64,000 nt of DNA from Armillaria gallica (GCA_037576215.1 JBANDB010000020.1:1178001-1242000); one strand, 5' to 3'. Shown: positions 1 through 12,830, numbered from the stretch's first letter. Numbers and translations are program-made. Notes: generated by a model from the sequence alone, not told the origin.

Positions 1-246
1 ATTGCGGTGGACTGGCATCGAGCAGGCGAGAGACTTGTTGGAAGCGAAGAGACCAAATGTTGAGCGAGAAGGAGAGGGCAATTCAACTCACACTGTTTAC
101 AAGGTGTGCAATAGAATGGATCCAGCAATGACTTACCCTGACATATTGTGTCCGATTTTCAGGATGGCACCGATGTAAAGTTTTCCAACTTATGAAGAGT
201 TGTAAGATTGGCCAACCACTATGAGCTACGCCTATGACAATTGCAA

Positions 247-297
247 GAGTCCCTTCCAGGTGAGAGAGGATGGAAGAGGCGATTGTAGAGTACCGGC
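247..297 (+). repeat. 51-bp segment shared with 44122-44172
   Basis: This stretch and 44122-44172 align base for base with a handful of substitutions. In the 44-kb copy the frame reads RVPSGRERMEEAIAEYR. In this copy the same frame reads RVPSR, then TGA, then ERMEEAIVEYRR, so the codon CGA of the other copy is TGA here. The frame continues to about 399 (LLMALTYKEVDQRVIGG and on) before a TAG. Both therefore look like ends of related coding sequences rather than a short noncoding repeat. The family is not recognised. Confidence 0.6.
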
Positions 298-489
298 GGC
301 TACTCATGGCACTGACATACAAAGAAGTGGACCAGAGGGTTATTGGGGGGGTGGGAAATCACGATTTGATGACAGTAATCTGGACATTTCAAGACTAGAG
401 AGCAAGATGGCTCAGAGGTTCAAGACGGCTCGTGAAGTCGAGCCTCACACCATTGATGTAGTCACACGATGACAAACAAAGCCTATCTG

Positions 490-1616
490 CAGTCTACATC
501 TCCAGTACCATGTTACCACCCTGCAAGTTGCAGCCAAAACTTTGCTTTTGATAACCGAGATGAACTCTTGAAATACAACAATGCCATTCGATATAAATCA
601 CCTGTCTGGCACTCTCAGCTGCCCCACCTGCAATGCCTGCAACTTTGGATTTGCCTTTGAGAGGGCAGTGTCTCCTCTATAACTGCTCTTGCAATCGATT
701 TGGATCTCAGTCCTCCTTCGTGGAACACAGCGGTCAAGAGGTAAGTACGAGAATTCTCGTCACTTATGCAATCCTGAGGCCACTCCAGTTTCAGTGTTCG
801 CACAGCATACATGCCCATGTTGATGCCCAGTCCACTGTCGTAAATCAACTCTTGTCAAACAAGTGCTTTGTGTTTGTTCAAAAGGTATGTCTGGGATGTC
901 AGAGGCCAACCATTGCTAACTGTGTACAGACGGCAGAAATGTGTACATGTTCTGCACGCCTGACTGATCATGTCCCTATCCTCAACCCTTACGGAACAAT
1001 CACTAGGTCCTTGCCACCAAATACTACTCAGACTGCCCCCGCATATGGTAATGAACCAGAAGAACAGCCTCACCTTGGTTTCCCAATGTACACTGGCATT
1101 GGAGCGACCCCTGTTTGGAGTTCCAGCATTACCCTCCTCCCATTCTCAGTCAGTTTGGTCTTCCTTCCACCCAGCTCAATTATGAATGCACATCCCTCTT
1201 CCATAAATGCAGTGGACCCCTCTCCTGCTTCAATGACATTAAGTTCTTTGCAGAGTCCAGCAACTCCAGATCCTTCACCGTCTGGTGTTCAGCCTAGACT
1301 GACACACACGCCTGAGTCCAACCAGCAGCTTGTACGATACACGGAGCGTCCCCATTCTTCGTACTGTATCCGTCCCTACACCAGACCAGCTTCAGAGGGT
1401 CAAAGACCTACCAATCACGTGTGTCGCCTCGGAGAAGGCCATACCATGCCATTAGAGACTCATACCCTGCTCTCAACTGTCGCTCGAATCTCTTCAGATG
1501 ATGCTCCTGACCAATGCCATCAGACTGATGCCACAGCTGAATGTCAAGCACACATTCAGCTTCACGCATCTAGAATCGGAATGCCCCCACATCTTCAAAT
1601 GGGCACAAGCAGATGA
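490..1616 (+). pseudogene. fragmented gene segment with C2H2-like Cys/His patches
   Basis: Around 530-730 the plus strand encodes patches such as CPTCNACNFGFAFERA and CNRFGSQSSFVEH, spaced like degenerate C2H2 zinc-finger pieces, followed by a splice-donor-like GGTAAGTACG at about 740. An open frame then runs 633-1616 and is rich in Pro, Ser and Thr with no motif I know. Nucleic-acid binding would be the usual role of C2H2 proteins, but the Cys and His spacing is irregular and the frames change between patches, so a working protein is unlikely. It may be one gene with the blocks at 1672-2283 and 3178-4648, or several remnants. No start codon can be chosen with confidence. Confidence 0.3.
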
Positions 1617-1671
1617 GCATCTTTGTTTACATTATGGATTTTCACTCTTCCACTGCAGGTACAGCTGATAA

Positions 1672-2283
1672 TTGGCATCATATTACTTACTGACCCACAA
1701 TTGCCAGTGCAAACATTGTTTTGAAGATATTCTCACCGGCCTTCCCCGACCCTTACTGCTGGGAATGACCTATACCACCTGCGAGCCAAGGCATTTGTGT
1801 GTAGGGAAAGAAGATGTGGTCCCTAACATCAGGATTCTTCGGGATTTGGGGCTTGCCTTCTCACTCACAATTCAACCAGCCAACAACACTGGTAATTTCA
1901 ATGTATGGGCTGATCTTCACAGGGTGATGAGCGACCGTTTCGGGTCAGGGAGCCGTTTATCCATGACTGTCAACACTGACATGGTATCTGCAACTCCCAC
2001 TAGTAGTGGGTGGTGCCCTCAAGCCTTCTATAAAGCCCAGGGCCCTATTTCTGATCGTGATTCAGTTCATTATCTTCACGCAGTCAATCGAACCATGGGA
2101 GATCATCATCTACAAATTTCACACTTTACACTTACTAATGTCAAAAGGTGGTCTGTAAGGGTGGGCCCCAATTCTACACCGGACATAGATCTGTTCCATT
2201 CCAATCACAAGGATCATTGGACTCTATTTGTTGGTAAGGACCTCAGTAGATCACCTTTGAAAAACTTCTCAATAAATCTCTAG
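1672..2283 (+). CDS. uncharacterised exon-like open frame
   Basis: An open frame of about 200 codons on the plus strand, bounded upstream by an acceptor-like CTGCAG near 1660. The translation is of normal complexity (NCQCKHCFEDILTGL near the start, then mixed polar and hydrophobic stretches such as HLQISHFTLTNVKRWSVRV) and does not look like a random frame. I recognise no domain. It lies between two other plus-strand frames of similar quality, so an exon of a longer gene is plausible. Nothing visible tells its function or whether it is expressed. Confidence 0.35.
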   Translation: MASYYLLTHNCQCKHCFEDILTGLPRPLLLGMTYTTCEPRHLCVGKEDVVPNIRILRDLGLAFSLTIQPANNTGNFNVWADLHRVMSDRFGSGSRLSMTVNTDMVSATPTSSGWCPQAFYKAQGPISDRDSVHYLHAVNRTMGDHHLQISHFTLTNVKRWSVRVGPNSTPDIDLFHSNHKDHWTLFVGKDLSRSPLKNFSINL

Positions 2284-3177
2284 CACCGTCAACTTCCAAC
2301 ATGCATGGGAAATTGACACATCTTTTCCAACACAGGCCCGACCTCCAACTCCCAATAGCAGATCTGAAGCAAGAGTGCATTCATAGCTGCTATCCAGACA
2401 CGATCCTTGCATGTTTGCCATTCTTTTGGTGCAATATTGGCTGTGCACCCAACAGTGATCTGTCTGAGCACCCGCCATTTCTTCAGTGTAGGATCTCCGC
2501 ATCTCGACCCTGACTGGGGACGATGGGACAAGCTTACCGCACTCTTTGTCCTCAAAACTCTTACTCCGATGACTTGACTGACAGCAATGATGAGGATGAG
2601 GTTGGTATTCTTCTTATCTTTCCAAGTCCTGTTGATTGATGGTTTCATAGAATGTTCCACCTTCTCCATGTCTGCTTGCTCAGGTATGTCTCTGTATTGA
2701 TCATCTCCACTGTTTGCTTATTATCATATCAGCTGATGGATGTTGATGAAGAATCCATAGTAGGCCATCACACATTATTATCACATTTCTGATTCTTATA
2801 TTGAACTGGTAGCAAGCACAGGCTTTGACTAGTGTATGCCAACAGTCTCTTGTTGAATGAGTTGGTGTTGACCTATGGCGAATATCTAGCCAATTGATGA
2901 CCTTGCTTACCCTGCTTCGGATTACAATGCATCAGAGGTAAGACACATTACCTGATTGGGACCTTTTAGTACTTATAAGATCCTAGGTGGATGAGTCAGA
3001 GCCCATTCGTGACCCCCGGCTATCCTGGATGGTGCCTTCTATTCAGGTGGGTCCTGCTTAACTTTATTGACTCCATTTACACATGCATCCAATATCTAGA
3101 TCACTGCAGGTCCTCCCCCATTCAAATTATGGCGAGGACCCTCAAATACTGCAGAGATATATGACGCACAGAAAAGA

Positions 3178-4648
3178 GTGCAGAGGGATTCCTCCAGCTC
3201 TTTGCTAAGTGACCAATACCTTCGCATCGAAGCGAGGACACCAGCAGAGGCGGGTTGCACTATCCATATGTGTCTGGTCGAGCTCTACAAAAGATGTTTC
3301 CATCTTGATACGGGCATGTTCCTTGATGGTGTTGCAGACAAATCTGACTTTCCCTGGCTTCTGATTATCAATGATATACAACCTCCAAACCATTGGAATA
3401 ACCTTCAATCCTACTCAGACCCCGACTTAAGGATTCATTCAGACCACTCAGAAGACACTGCTACTGGTTTGAGCGTCAATATTCAGGTTCATGCAGCCTT
3501 GGTCGAGTTCATTCTTGACTCCCTGTGCTATACAGACTCCCATTTTGGGAAGTATAAAATACCAGTCTTTCCTAGTCGTGTGTACAATCAATCTGACTTG
3601 GCCATTTGGTGCGCTGACGGTGCCGCGTTTTCACTCTATGCTGCCTACACGGGATTCCCACTCAATGATCTGCATCCCGCTTTTCTTCTTACCTTGCTGC
3701 CACCACCAGGGCAAGACCCTTTGAAGTATCTGGGAGATCTAACAGGTCCGATATTGCAGTCGTTGGACTACAGGCTTTGTGATTCTATTTGTCTGTGGTT
3801 CTACCTTGCACCAACAGATCCCATTGGCAATAATCTAGGAGATCCAGTCCCGCAGGCCTTGATCAGCCTACAAACACAATTCCAGGTAGGTATTCGATTT
3901 TTAGATTTCATCCATCCTGCTTATATGCGATCTAGGCCCACCATGTTGGGCTGAGGCGCTCACAAACTCTCCAGGAACACATTATGCAGATGCAGGACCT
4001 GATCTCGGAGTTGGTAATCGGTAACACCACATTCTGGCAAACTGAGGCCTTCCAACAGATGCACCAAGGGTTTCATCAGGCATTTAATGAGATGCTCCCT
4101 GAATTGACTATTCCACATGTATGTGAATCTTGCTCATCTTGGGTCAAGTCTGATTGCCTTTGTAACAGGCTTTCACTGGGGCTTCATGTGGTCCCCTCAA
4201 TGCCATCACATATGTATATGATTGTAAGCCTCGCACACCTACTGAACTTTTGGACTACATTGACATTGGGCCCACTCCAATTGTTCCTGTTTATCCAGGT
4301 CTTCATCATAATTTCCAGACGGAACTCTTCTCGTTCCTTTCCGAAGACATCGAGCACTCTAAGGATGTCATGAGTGGGAATACAAACCTTCCACATTGGG
4401 AACAATCTTTCCAACTCAAGGTACCTTTGTGCTGCCTGCATTGCAGATGTGCTGATGATACTCTTCAGTTTGAATTTAAAGTCCTGGCCATCGCTGGTAG
4501 CAGCTTTGTACATGCATGTACAAGGAGAGCAGATATCTCATGGGATTCAATAACCAACACCATCCTTTCTGGCAGTCATGGCGAGGTTACACCTAAGGCC
4601 TGGTTGGAAGCCATGTTTACTGGAGTAGCGGGTTACAGCATGTTGTGA
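3178..4648 (+). CDS. uncharacterised multi-exon coding block
   Basis: Two good open frames follow one another: 3178-3954, whose 3' part runs into a donor-like CAGGTAGGT near 3890, and frames across 3984-4648. The second piece contains NTTFWQTEAFQQMHQGF, then a donor-like GTATGTG at about 4119 and an acceptor CAG near 4169, then FTGASCGPLNAITYVYDC, DYIDIGPTPIVPVYPG and a C-terminal LEAMFTGVAGYSML followed by a stop at 4646-4648. The layout (several hundred residues, no signal peptide, short introns) resembles large agaricomycete hypothetical proteins, but I cannot name a family. It is the best-preserved unassigned coding region in the window. The upstream boundary is unknown. Confidence 0.4.
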
Positions 4649-7334
4649 GCTGTAAATCCCAGCTGTTGATGGGACTTTCCTTACCAGACTGACGTCAAGT
4701 AAAGTTGAGCTTGCTGCTGTACCATAAGTCTTGAATGAATATACAAAGATATATATATATATATTGCTGCTGAAATTCGATCATCTGGCAGATGAAACAC
4801 TGGAGTATAAGCAACGAGAACAAAACTTCAGTAGGGGTACCACCTACTCCAGGCCTGCTGAGAGTGCCATCTCGGGCATCCCTGGACCTGATTTTTGACA
4901 TGGGGGATCACAATCCCACATGCTCCCCCCAGATGTCACCTTGGCTGTCACCGACAATCTTTAATCTCATTCCGACCATCAGCTTGCACCCAGAATTGCC
5001 ATGAGATGACGTATTGCCATCCGGCGAGCAGGGGAACTTAGAGAGAGGTTGAAGCTTGAGTGTTGAAGCAAGGCAATTTGCTTCCGCTTGGAGGTTAAGA
5101 TCGTTGCTGATATCTTCCTGCAGAACATGAACTTGCAACCTGTGTTGTGCTGATCAACCATTATCATCTATGGCTTTGACGATATGTATCACTGTTCGGC
5201 GAGCAAGGTGAACTGCTCGTTGAGACTTTTTGTGAAAGTAAGCCTCCCATTGAAGTTTGAACCATATTCCATGGGTTATTTTCTCATGAATATTCAGACT
5301 TTGAAAATCACCACTCTGTCTGATGTGAGATGATGCATCACCATCTGGAGACCGAAGTTAACTGTTTAAGGATACCATGTGAGATTCAAGTTGGGACCCT
5401 TTTCACTATCAGCTTACTGACTGCTTAGTAATTTGGATGCAATATCAGACTCAAAAATCCCAAGTGTCGCACCTCAGATAGGGGTCTTTCTTTTGCCAGT
5501 CAATTGCCAGTGACAATTGCTTTCAGATCTGTTTGAACTGGTTGCAAACATTGAAATCCGTCTACTGGGAATGTGACGTGCCAATTAGAAATGTACCTGA
5601 TCCCAATGTTTGCTGCAAAATGGACACAAATCTCACATATTATGTAAAGGAAGCTTGAGTTGAAATTACAAGCCTACTCATGAATGATGTGGGGCACGGG
5701 AGTTGGAATTCTTCCTAACATGCACGAAGGACCATCCCAAGACGTCTTGATGAAAACATGCCGAGGACGCACTGTGCACACAATTTGGCACCATAACTGA
5801 ACCCTTGAGCTGCAGATGCATGAGTGGTGATGCAGTAGGACAACACTCACCAATTCCTCGTCCCGATTGCAAATAGCTCAATCCCCCACTCTGACCAACC
5901 CATAACTGGGAATTTGCTATCAGCCACCATCCACAGGTGGGAAATAGGAGAGCAATTGAGTTAAATCTGGAGCAACTGGTTGCCTAACAAGTTGAAATTC
6001 CACTACTTGTTGTCTTCATCTATCTTACAATGGGCATTATAGCCTCTCAGAAGTCAATTTCTTGGCATTCATGACAAACATTTTGTGTGGATAAATGGAA
6101 GACTCGCGTGTATGGCATTGTCTTGATTGTGAGACAATTTTGAGGTACGCATCTTATTTCTTGTACATTCCATGATGGATCTCAGCCTGCTGGTGTAGCC
6201 TGGATTGTGGGCAATAGCTTATGCTCTCTGGAATCGTCAATGGATTTTCAACGAGGTCTTGTGCTTCGACTTGGCACCCTGTATGTGTCGTCTCTTCTGG
6301 GTTCAATTTTGTTCACTGACAATGATTAGTGCTCGCAGAGTGGGATTTGGAGCTGAGAATTCTATGTATATGACAGACAGTTTGTGGTACCCTTTTGACT
6401 AACCACTAACCAGTGGTTCTGTAGGTTGCCATATTCTTGCTATGTTAGTAGTAGGTCTTGTAGATGGATCAATGTACCAAGCGATTTTTCTCCAGAGGCC
6501 ACTCCATATATCATGGGGTTTCCATGTAAAGGAGTTTCTCGTGGTGAAATGAAAGTAAATTTCTCAGTGTGCACTGTGGCAGCTGCTTTGTCTGTCACTG
6601 TTTACATGTGACTGCCCATTACTGTCACACCTACCACAGAGTTGCTCAGCTGGACTTCATCTGCCAGTAGCAGCCACAGGTGTTCTGCTGCCTGCGAGAA
6701 AATGTGAGCTGGTAGCGGCACAGGCCGCCACCGAGCGAATCTTTTTCGAGCAGCACCTACTTGTCAGAATTGCCAGTTTGAGGGTTGTGGCATTGATCAC
6801 TGATTCACTTCCACCATGCTATCACCATTTTCGGATATCCTGAAAGCATATTCCAACTCCATAACTTGTTCGACGTGACAATGAATGCTGTCACCTGTGA
6901 AACAAACAGTAAAATATCATCTCATTACTTGCTGCCTCACTGAAGTTGCATTGTCTTGCACCCAGTGCGAAGGGGCATAGCAAGTGTGTTAAGTCTGGCA
7001 ATCTATACATTTTCTTTGTAAGTAGGTAGTTCTTAATAAACGTAGCAGGCTTTACCCCTGATGTGGGCCTTGCCAGCATTATACATATACTGTTTCAGGC
7101 TCTGCTAATGAACAACAACACTAGCTGTCAGAAGATCATTGCTATTTTTTTCTCATTTGATTTTCCATCATCTCGACTTCCATTATAAGCTGGCCTTCAA
7201 AGTTCAGACTCGTACCTGGCCCACTTTGGCTAAGTGGATAGTACTGACCAAATCCCTACTCTCTCTGACATCACTTCACTGTGAAGCCTACATTAGTATG
7301 CTTATATAAATATGACAGGGCTTTTGTACAGGTA
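4649..7334. other. no supported gene; short TA microsatellite
   Basis: Only short open frames occur on either strand and none shows a recognisable domain or convincing exon-intron structure. A small (TA)n run lies at 4749-4764. The right edge of this stretch is the 3' flank of the Helitron array; its last base (A on the plus strand, T on the minus strand) is one half of the A|T target dinucleotide. Confidence 0.5.
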
Positions 7335-7439
7335 CAAGCATACACCCTGTGTCTTTGTCATGATTGCCGGACCTTCGTACCTCAGGTCATGGCAACCTGA
7401 CTACGACACAAGACTTTGGCTTGTTGGGGCCCACCCCAA
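7335..7439 (-). repeat. 3' terminal palindrome and hairpin of element A
   Basis: The terminal 89 bp (7335-7423) form a long imperfect palindrome: outer arms CAAGC/GCTTG, then arms around TGTGTC/GACACA and TTGCC/GGCAA. A compact hairpin TTGGGGC..GCCCCAA-like (7424-7439) adjoins it. Helitrons normally have one short hairpin near the 3' end as terminator; this one has two structures, with the large one reaching the end itself. Confidence 0.75.
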
Positions 7440-7494
7440 ATCCGGCTTATTACTTGGGAGTGTCAGTTATTAGTTCAGAAACAAATATCTATTA

Positions 7495-10400
7495 TCAATG
7501 TAATAGAGCCTCAGGGTATACAATATTCAAAGTATTTGTACCTTTTTCTGTATCTGTAAACAGAACTCGAATCCATTGTCCAGAAGTGCAATGGCTAAGT
7601 GCTACATACAGTTGTCTATGAGAAAAAACAGGAGTACATAAATCTAATCCAACATAAGTAACTGACTGTCCTTGAGACTTGTTGATTGTCATTGCAAAAG
7701 CCAACCTGACTGGAAATTGGCAACGTGAAAATGCAATAGGAAGTTCAGCTGTATCTGCATTGATTGTGATGCGTGGGATGAAAACAGTCTTGCCTGCATT
7801 GTTACCACTGAGAAGACGACATTCTAATACATGAGGACGGAAACATGTGAGAATCATCCATGTCCCATTGCATAGGCCATTTGCTGGATCCAGATTGCAG
7901 AGAAGCATAAGAGGACATCCAACTTTGAGAGCCAGCTTTGCACATGGCAATCCAGAGGCATTGAAAGTTTGAAGAAACTCCACTGGATAAAGAGTAGCAG
8001 CATCATCCAACTCTTCCTCTATTGTCTTGTCTGTACTCCAATAGACTGTCTCTTGTCCTGGAAACATATCCAGAACCTGTTGATTAATTTCATCAACATC
8101 ATCATTGCATCCAGAGAGAATTGTTCGTTCTAAAAAGAAACAGTCTTGGAAGTGGCCAGCTTGAATGTTTGGATAGATATATTGAATGAGTTCAGAGAGT
8201 GAATTGTTGACCAGATGCATAGAAGCAGGAAGAGTGATAGTATGATCATCAGTAAATCCTTCACCTGCACCAACAGTAAGTAGCCAATGGGCAAACTCTA
8301 CATTTTCAGGAGTCTGATCCAGGCACATGTTTTTCTTCAAATGAATGACTTCAATGTGAGGCCATAAAGGTGAACAGTGAAATGAAGCTGCAACAATCTG
8401 CTCCCGTGATCCTCATGAAACAACTGGCAATGTCTGATGAAAGTCTCCTAAAATAAATAATCAGAAATGACAATCTATAGTGACTCAGAATAAGGACACA
8501 TACCACCAAAAAGTACAGTTTTTCCACCAAAAGGAACATCCTTATTGCAGACATCACGAAGAGTACGATCAACAGTCTCAATATCATGTCGGTTCTGCAT
8601 AGGAACTTCATCCCAAATGATGAGAGAAGTTCTACAAAGAAGTTCAGCTAAGTGAGTCCCTCTATGAATGCTGCATGTTGTATCATCACGTGAGGGAATT
8701 GGAATTTTGAAAGTGCTGTGGCTGGTACACCCTCCAACTAAGAGAATTGCTGATATACCGGAGGAGGCACAGGTCAATGCAATCTTTCCTTGAGCACGAA
8801 CAGCAGCAGCAATAGTATTGCACACAAAAGTCTTTCCACCACCTCCAGCACTATGCAGAAATACTAATTTCCCTCGTTCATTCATAGCAGAGTCAAACAC
8901 AGTATTATAAGCAGTCTTTTGCTCTTCATTGAATGTTTGGAGATTGTTAGCAACTAATTGCTGCAGAGATGGGATATCATAGGCCAGCTGTGCAGCCAGA
9001 AGAGGATTATCTTCATAAGCAGCCCAGTCCATGATAGAGGCTGGCATCTGGGTCCACTCAGAGAGACGACGACCATGAGATTGAAGAAGCTTATTGATAA
9101 GATGGAGACCAAAATCATAGAGCTGAGCATCTGTTGGATTTGGAACATCACGTTGGTGGAGCTTATGTGCCAAATCATCACAAATATTCTCCTTGAACTC
9201 CTCCCACAGCTCATCTGGCTTTGCTGGCTGGCAGAAGAGAAGAAGGGTCACAAATAGTGATTGTAACTGTGCTCCTGACTGCATAATAGCTGCCTCCTGT
9301 AAGCATTGTCTCCATTCATTATCATTTTCCAGCAATCCCATAGCAATGCATGCTTCTTTAAAAGTAGCATACTCCACATTGTTGACAGTGCATAAGTGTT
9401 GGAAGGATTGAGCACCAGTAACAGCAGTCAAAAGAAGCCGCAGATAGAATCGTTCGCCAGATGAGGGGGCAGCTTGATACATTCGGCCAATAGTAATGCC
9501 AATAGTAGTATATTTTTGGCATAGATTCCACTTCCTCTTGCTCCAGGTATAATGAGCAGGAGTCTCCTGATATAAATATTGGCATACATTTGGATCCCTC
9601 TTATTGAGCTCAAACCATTGTAACAGAGTAGTTGTCTTTGCCTCTGCAGCTGCTAACACCTCTTCTGGACTCTCATTCTCATTATATGTGATAAGCTGTT
9701 CATCAGGAAGATGGACCTGAAGACGGACAACATTTGGCTCCTCCTGATGTAGCCGAAATGAAAAGATCCTCCAGCATGATTCAATAGCAGAGATGTAGCA
9801 TGCATCCAAAAACTCCTTGATCTCATCATGATCCTGAACCTCTAATGTAGTCCTGTCATGGCCCTTGTAGATGTATTTATGGATATATTTGATGGCCTTG
9901 ACAGAAACACAAACCTCCACGTTGATGTGACAGTTATATTTTGCACTGAGATAAGGATTGTATATGACAATATCATGGTTGGTATAGACAGTACAGGTTT
10001 GACCACATATTTTAACATACTCATGACCATTGTTAGAATGTGCCAAATTGAGATATCCATCATTGGTGAATTCAGTGTGCTCATTGAAGCCTTTTGGAAA
10101 GTTTTTTGAACAGCAGCCATCAGGCTTCTTGCAGCGATGATCACATGGACCATGAACCATGCATCTGGTAACAATCTCATAAAGAATTGGTTGAGTAACA
10201 GGATCAGGAATCTGAGCACATGAGACTGAATCAGCATCAGCAGGTGTGCAAATCTTGTCTTCAGGATCCAGAAAAATCAAAAGATGCATATGAGGGAGTC
10301 CACGCTTCTGAAATTCAATAGTATGCACTATAGCCCTGACTTTTCCAAATATTCCACCCTTCTTGATTTCTTCCAGTAAGGCCTCCTTCTTCAACTGGAA

Positions 10401-12209
10401 AACCCTGGCCACAATATCTGGTCAATCCTCCACTTTCTGATCTGGTCTATCTGTACGCTTCAGAGCCTCAACAATTTCTGGCCACTGTGGGTTTGCTGTC
10501 ATTGTAAGAAAGATATCTGGCTTCTGTAAGGCTCTACAGATTGCCATAGAGTCTTGGTACAGCTGGTACATTGCACGTGGACTTCCAGTGTGTGATGATG
10601 GTAAGACAATACGCTGGCCAGAGTTTTCCAATCCATCTGCATTGGTTGTTGCATCAACCAATCCTTTATACAGATCTGCATGGATAGTTTTCTGATTGTG
10701 TCGAACCCAGTTGAGATTATTTTGTTCAATTGATGCCCATGCATCTACAATATACTGCTGGTAGAGCCTTCCTGCTATATACAATGGTGCATTTGGTTCA
10801 AATATTGGACGGTCCTGTAGGCAATAAGCATAATACATATGTTGAGTAAGCCTTTTATGTTCTCTACGTTCACTTGTTTCAGTCTCTTCCAGGAGCATAT
10901 GTATATTCCAACCCAATTCTCCATATGGAAAAAGAAGAACATAATGAAGAGATTGATAACTTGGATGAAGTTGACTAATGCGCTTGAGAGAATGATCATG
11001 CATACGTAAAACAATGTCTCGATCATTTTGAACAGGCTCAGATCCATCTCCAGGAATAATAGCAGCCAACTCATCTACTGTTGGAAGATTATATTGTCAC
11101 CCATCAGTTCCATCACCCACATGCAATCGCACTTCAATATTTGGATACTCTTCACGGGGTTTGTCTTTCATAATGAGATATGCATGTCGATATAAAGCAA
11201 TATATGGATTTACATCCTGCATTAAATCCTGTAATTGGGACATGATTTCAGGATTTAGATTAGGATTGCGACGATTACGCATACTCAATGCCTCCACTGG
11301 ATCATGTATGTACAGCTGTGCATAAGACAATTTTCCTTCTTCCTGAGGCAGCAGGGATCCCATCTGGTGATGAAGCTCGCCAGATACACGGAAGCAGTAT
11401 GGTCCTGAAGAACTGGTAATTGCCTCATCAACTTTTACAGCTAAAGATGTAAATGCCAATGCTGCATTATACTGCCTGATATCTTGTAAGAAGGCTTTTG
11501 ACAATGAATTGTTGCCACAAAGAAGATTTTGAAGAATGGCAGGAGCAGGAAGAAGGGGAGGTAATTTGACCTGCCCTTGTAAACAGCACATTCCAAATTG
11601 TGGTGTAACTCTTGACTTACTCTTAAGTCATTCATCATACCAATGTAATGCCCCACAATGTTCACAAACATACTTTCTACTTCCAATATTATGCCGAGAG
11701 TGCACTTCAGCATATGGACATCTTGCCAGAGGAAGTTGTATAGGAATAGCATGTGGTGGTTGATTTTGATGTGGTAATGGTAATGGTGGCTGTAGAGGTG
11801 GTGAAGGTAATGGTGGTAACTCTCTTATAAGTGATGGTGATTGGTGGCGGTGCTCAGCAGAAGTTGTCTGGTCAATATTTTGTGGTGGCTCAGTGTGTGG
11901 AGGATGAATTTCAATAGCTCTCCCTCGCCCATGTCCTCGACCACCCCCACATCCACGGCCTTGTGGAACAGAAGTATTATCAAATGCAGATGTCTGTCCT
12001 TCAGGAGCACCACCACATAACTGTCTACGACGTCGACCTCTGGTGGAAAAAACAGAAAGAGCTGGTACTACAGGCATGGGATGTTCACGTGGACGATCCA
12101 ACTGAGATGAGATATGAGTCTCAGGTGGTATATTAAAATATGGAAGTTCAATATTAGGATCAGGATCTGGACCTGGTGATCGATCATGACAGATAGAGGG
12201 GGAGGTCAT
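7495..12209 (-). pseudogene. RepHel Helitron transposase, copy A, broken
   Basis: A rolling-circle Rep nuclease fused to a Pif1-family DNA helicase, which in Helitrons nicks and unwinds one DNA strand for transposition. Exon 1 runs in one frame from ATG 12209 to 8504; a 56-bp intron (8503-8448, GTATGTG to TTTTAG) splits the helicase motif FGG|DFHQTLPV; exon 2 runs 8447-7495. Visible motifs in order: Cys-containing C..CGALHW patch, the HUH motif in LPHMHLLIF, the Tyr motif KYIHKYIYKGH, Walker A AGGGGKT, Walker B LIIWDEV, then TINKSQGQS and YVALSH in exon 2, the last residue replacing the usual Arg. In-frame TGA codons lie at 11628-11630, 11097-11099, 10422-10424 and 8413-8415. At the last two, copy B has CGA. 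No frameshift is seen. An upstream exon joined through a CTGTTAATAG acceptor near 12330 is likely. Confidence 0.93.
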
Positions 12210-12725
12210 CTGAAGATGCTGAAGATGATCCTGCTCCCATTCTGCATGACGATTCTGCTCTGGTGTAACTGGAGCCGAAAAATCAAAATGATCATTCTCT
12301 CTGGTACAAGTAGATGGAGACCTATTAACAGCATGCTGTGAGTATTGATCTTAGAAAAATAAGAGTGGTACACACATCACAGGGTATGGAGAGGTGGAAA
12401 TAGTAGCAACACTGTAAGGAAGAGGCAAAAACACCTGAAAGAAAATCAGAAATGAAGAGCTTCAATCAAATATTGATAGACAGTACTGTGAGAGATCCCA
12501 AAAGTCCTTATTATATGTAAAAGGGCTGTAATGCTTGCCTGAGATGGTACACTGTGAGGGGAGGATGGAACAGAGCAGAGGGTAAGAAGGAAAGGGGACA
12601 GGCTTGAACCGCACCATAGCAGCATGGCGAAGTTGAAACTCAGCCGGAATAAGCCGTGGTCTGGCAATGGCCGGAAAGTTCAAACTCAGCTTATTTGTCA
12701 TCATCCACCTCTCTTATTATATAGA

Positions 12726-12830
12726 CAAGCCTATGCCCCGTGTCTTCATCACGATTGCCAGACCCTCGTACCTCGGGTCCTGGCAACCTGACGATGACAC
12801 GGGACTTCGGCTTGTTGGGGCCTGCCCCAA
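12726..12830 (-). repeat. 3' terminal palindrome and hairpin of element B
   Basis: On the plus strand 12726-12814 begins CAAGCC and ends GGCTTG. Between them CCCGTGTC pairs with GACACGGG, TTGCCAG with CTGGCAA and ACC with GGT around a short loop. Next comes a perfect 7-bp stem TTGGGGC-CT-GCCCCAA (12815-12830). The structure ends exactly at the element boundary with copy A. It is the expected place for a Helitron transposition terminator. Confidence 0.85.

Larger units (their letters stand above)
7335..12725 (-). mobile_element. Autonomous-type Helitron, copy A
   Basis: Element of 5391 bp with TC at its 5' end (12725-12724) and CTTG at its 3' end (7335). It is very similar to copy B over its full length, including coding region, intron and termini. 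Its transposase frame carries four TGA stops against two in B, and it is the downstream-most unit of the array. The 3' palindrome has diverged more (CAAGCATACACCCTG against CAAGCCTATGCCCCG on the plus strand), also suggesting it is older than B. Confidence 0.9.

Noticed and set aside
8954..9214. Minus-strand and plus-strand frames overlapping the Helitron transposase (also near 9842-10237 and 15255-15620)
   Set aside because: They lie entirely within the Rep/helicase coding sequence in other frames, occur in both element copies because the copies are nearly identical, and show no domain of their own.
11441..11752. Open frame across the first TGA of transposase copy A (and 16838-17149 in B)
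   Set aside because: It bridges the stop only in another frame; its translation does not continue the conserved Helitron N-terminal pattern, whereas the main frame does on both sides of the TGA.
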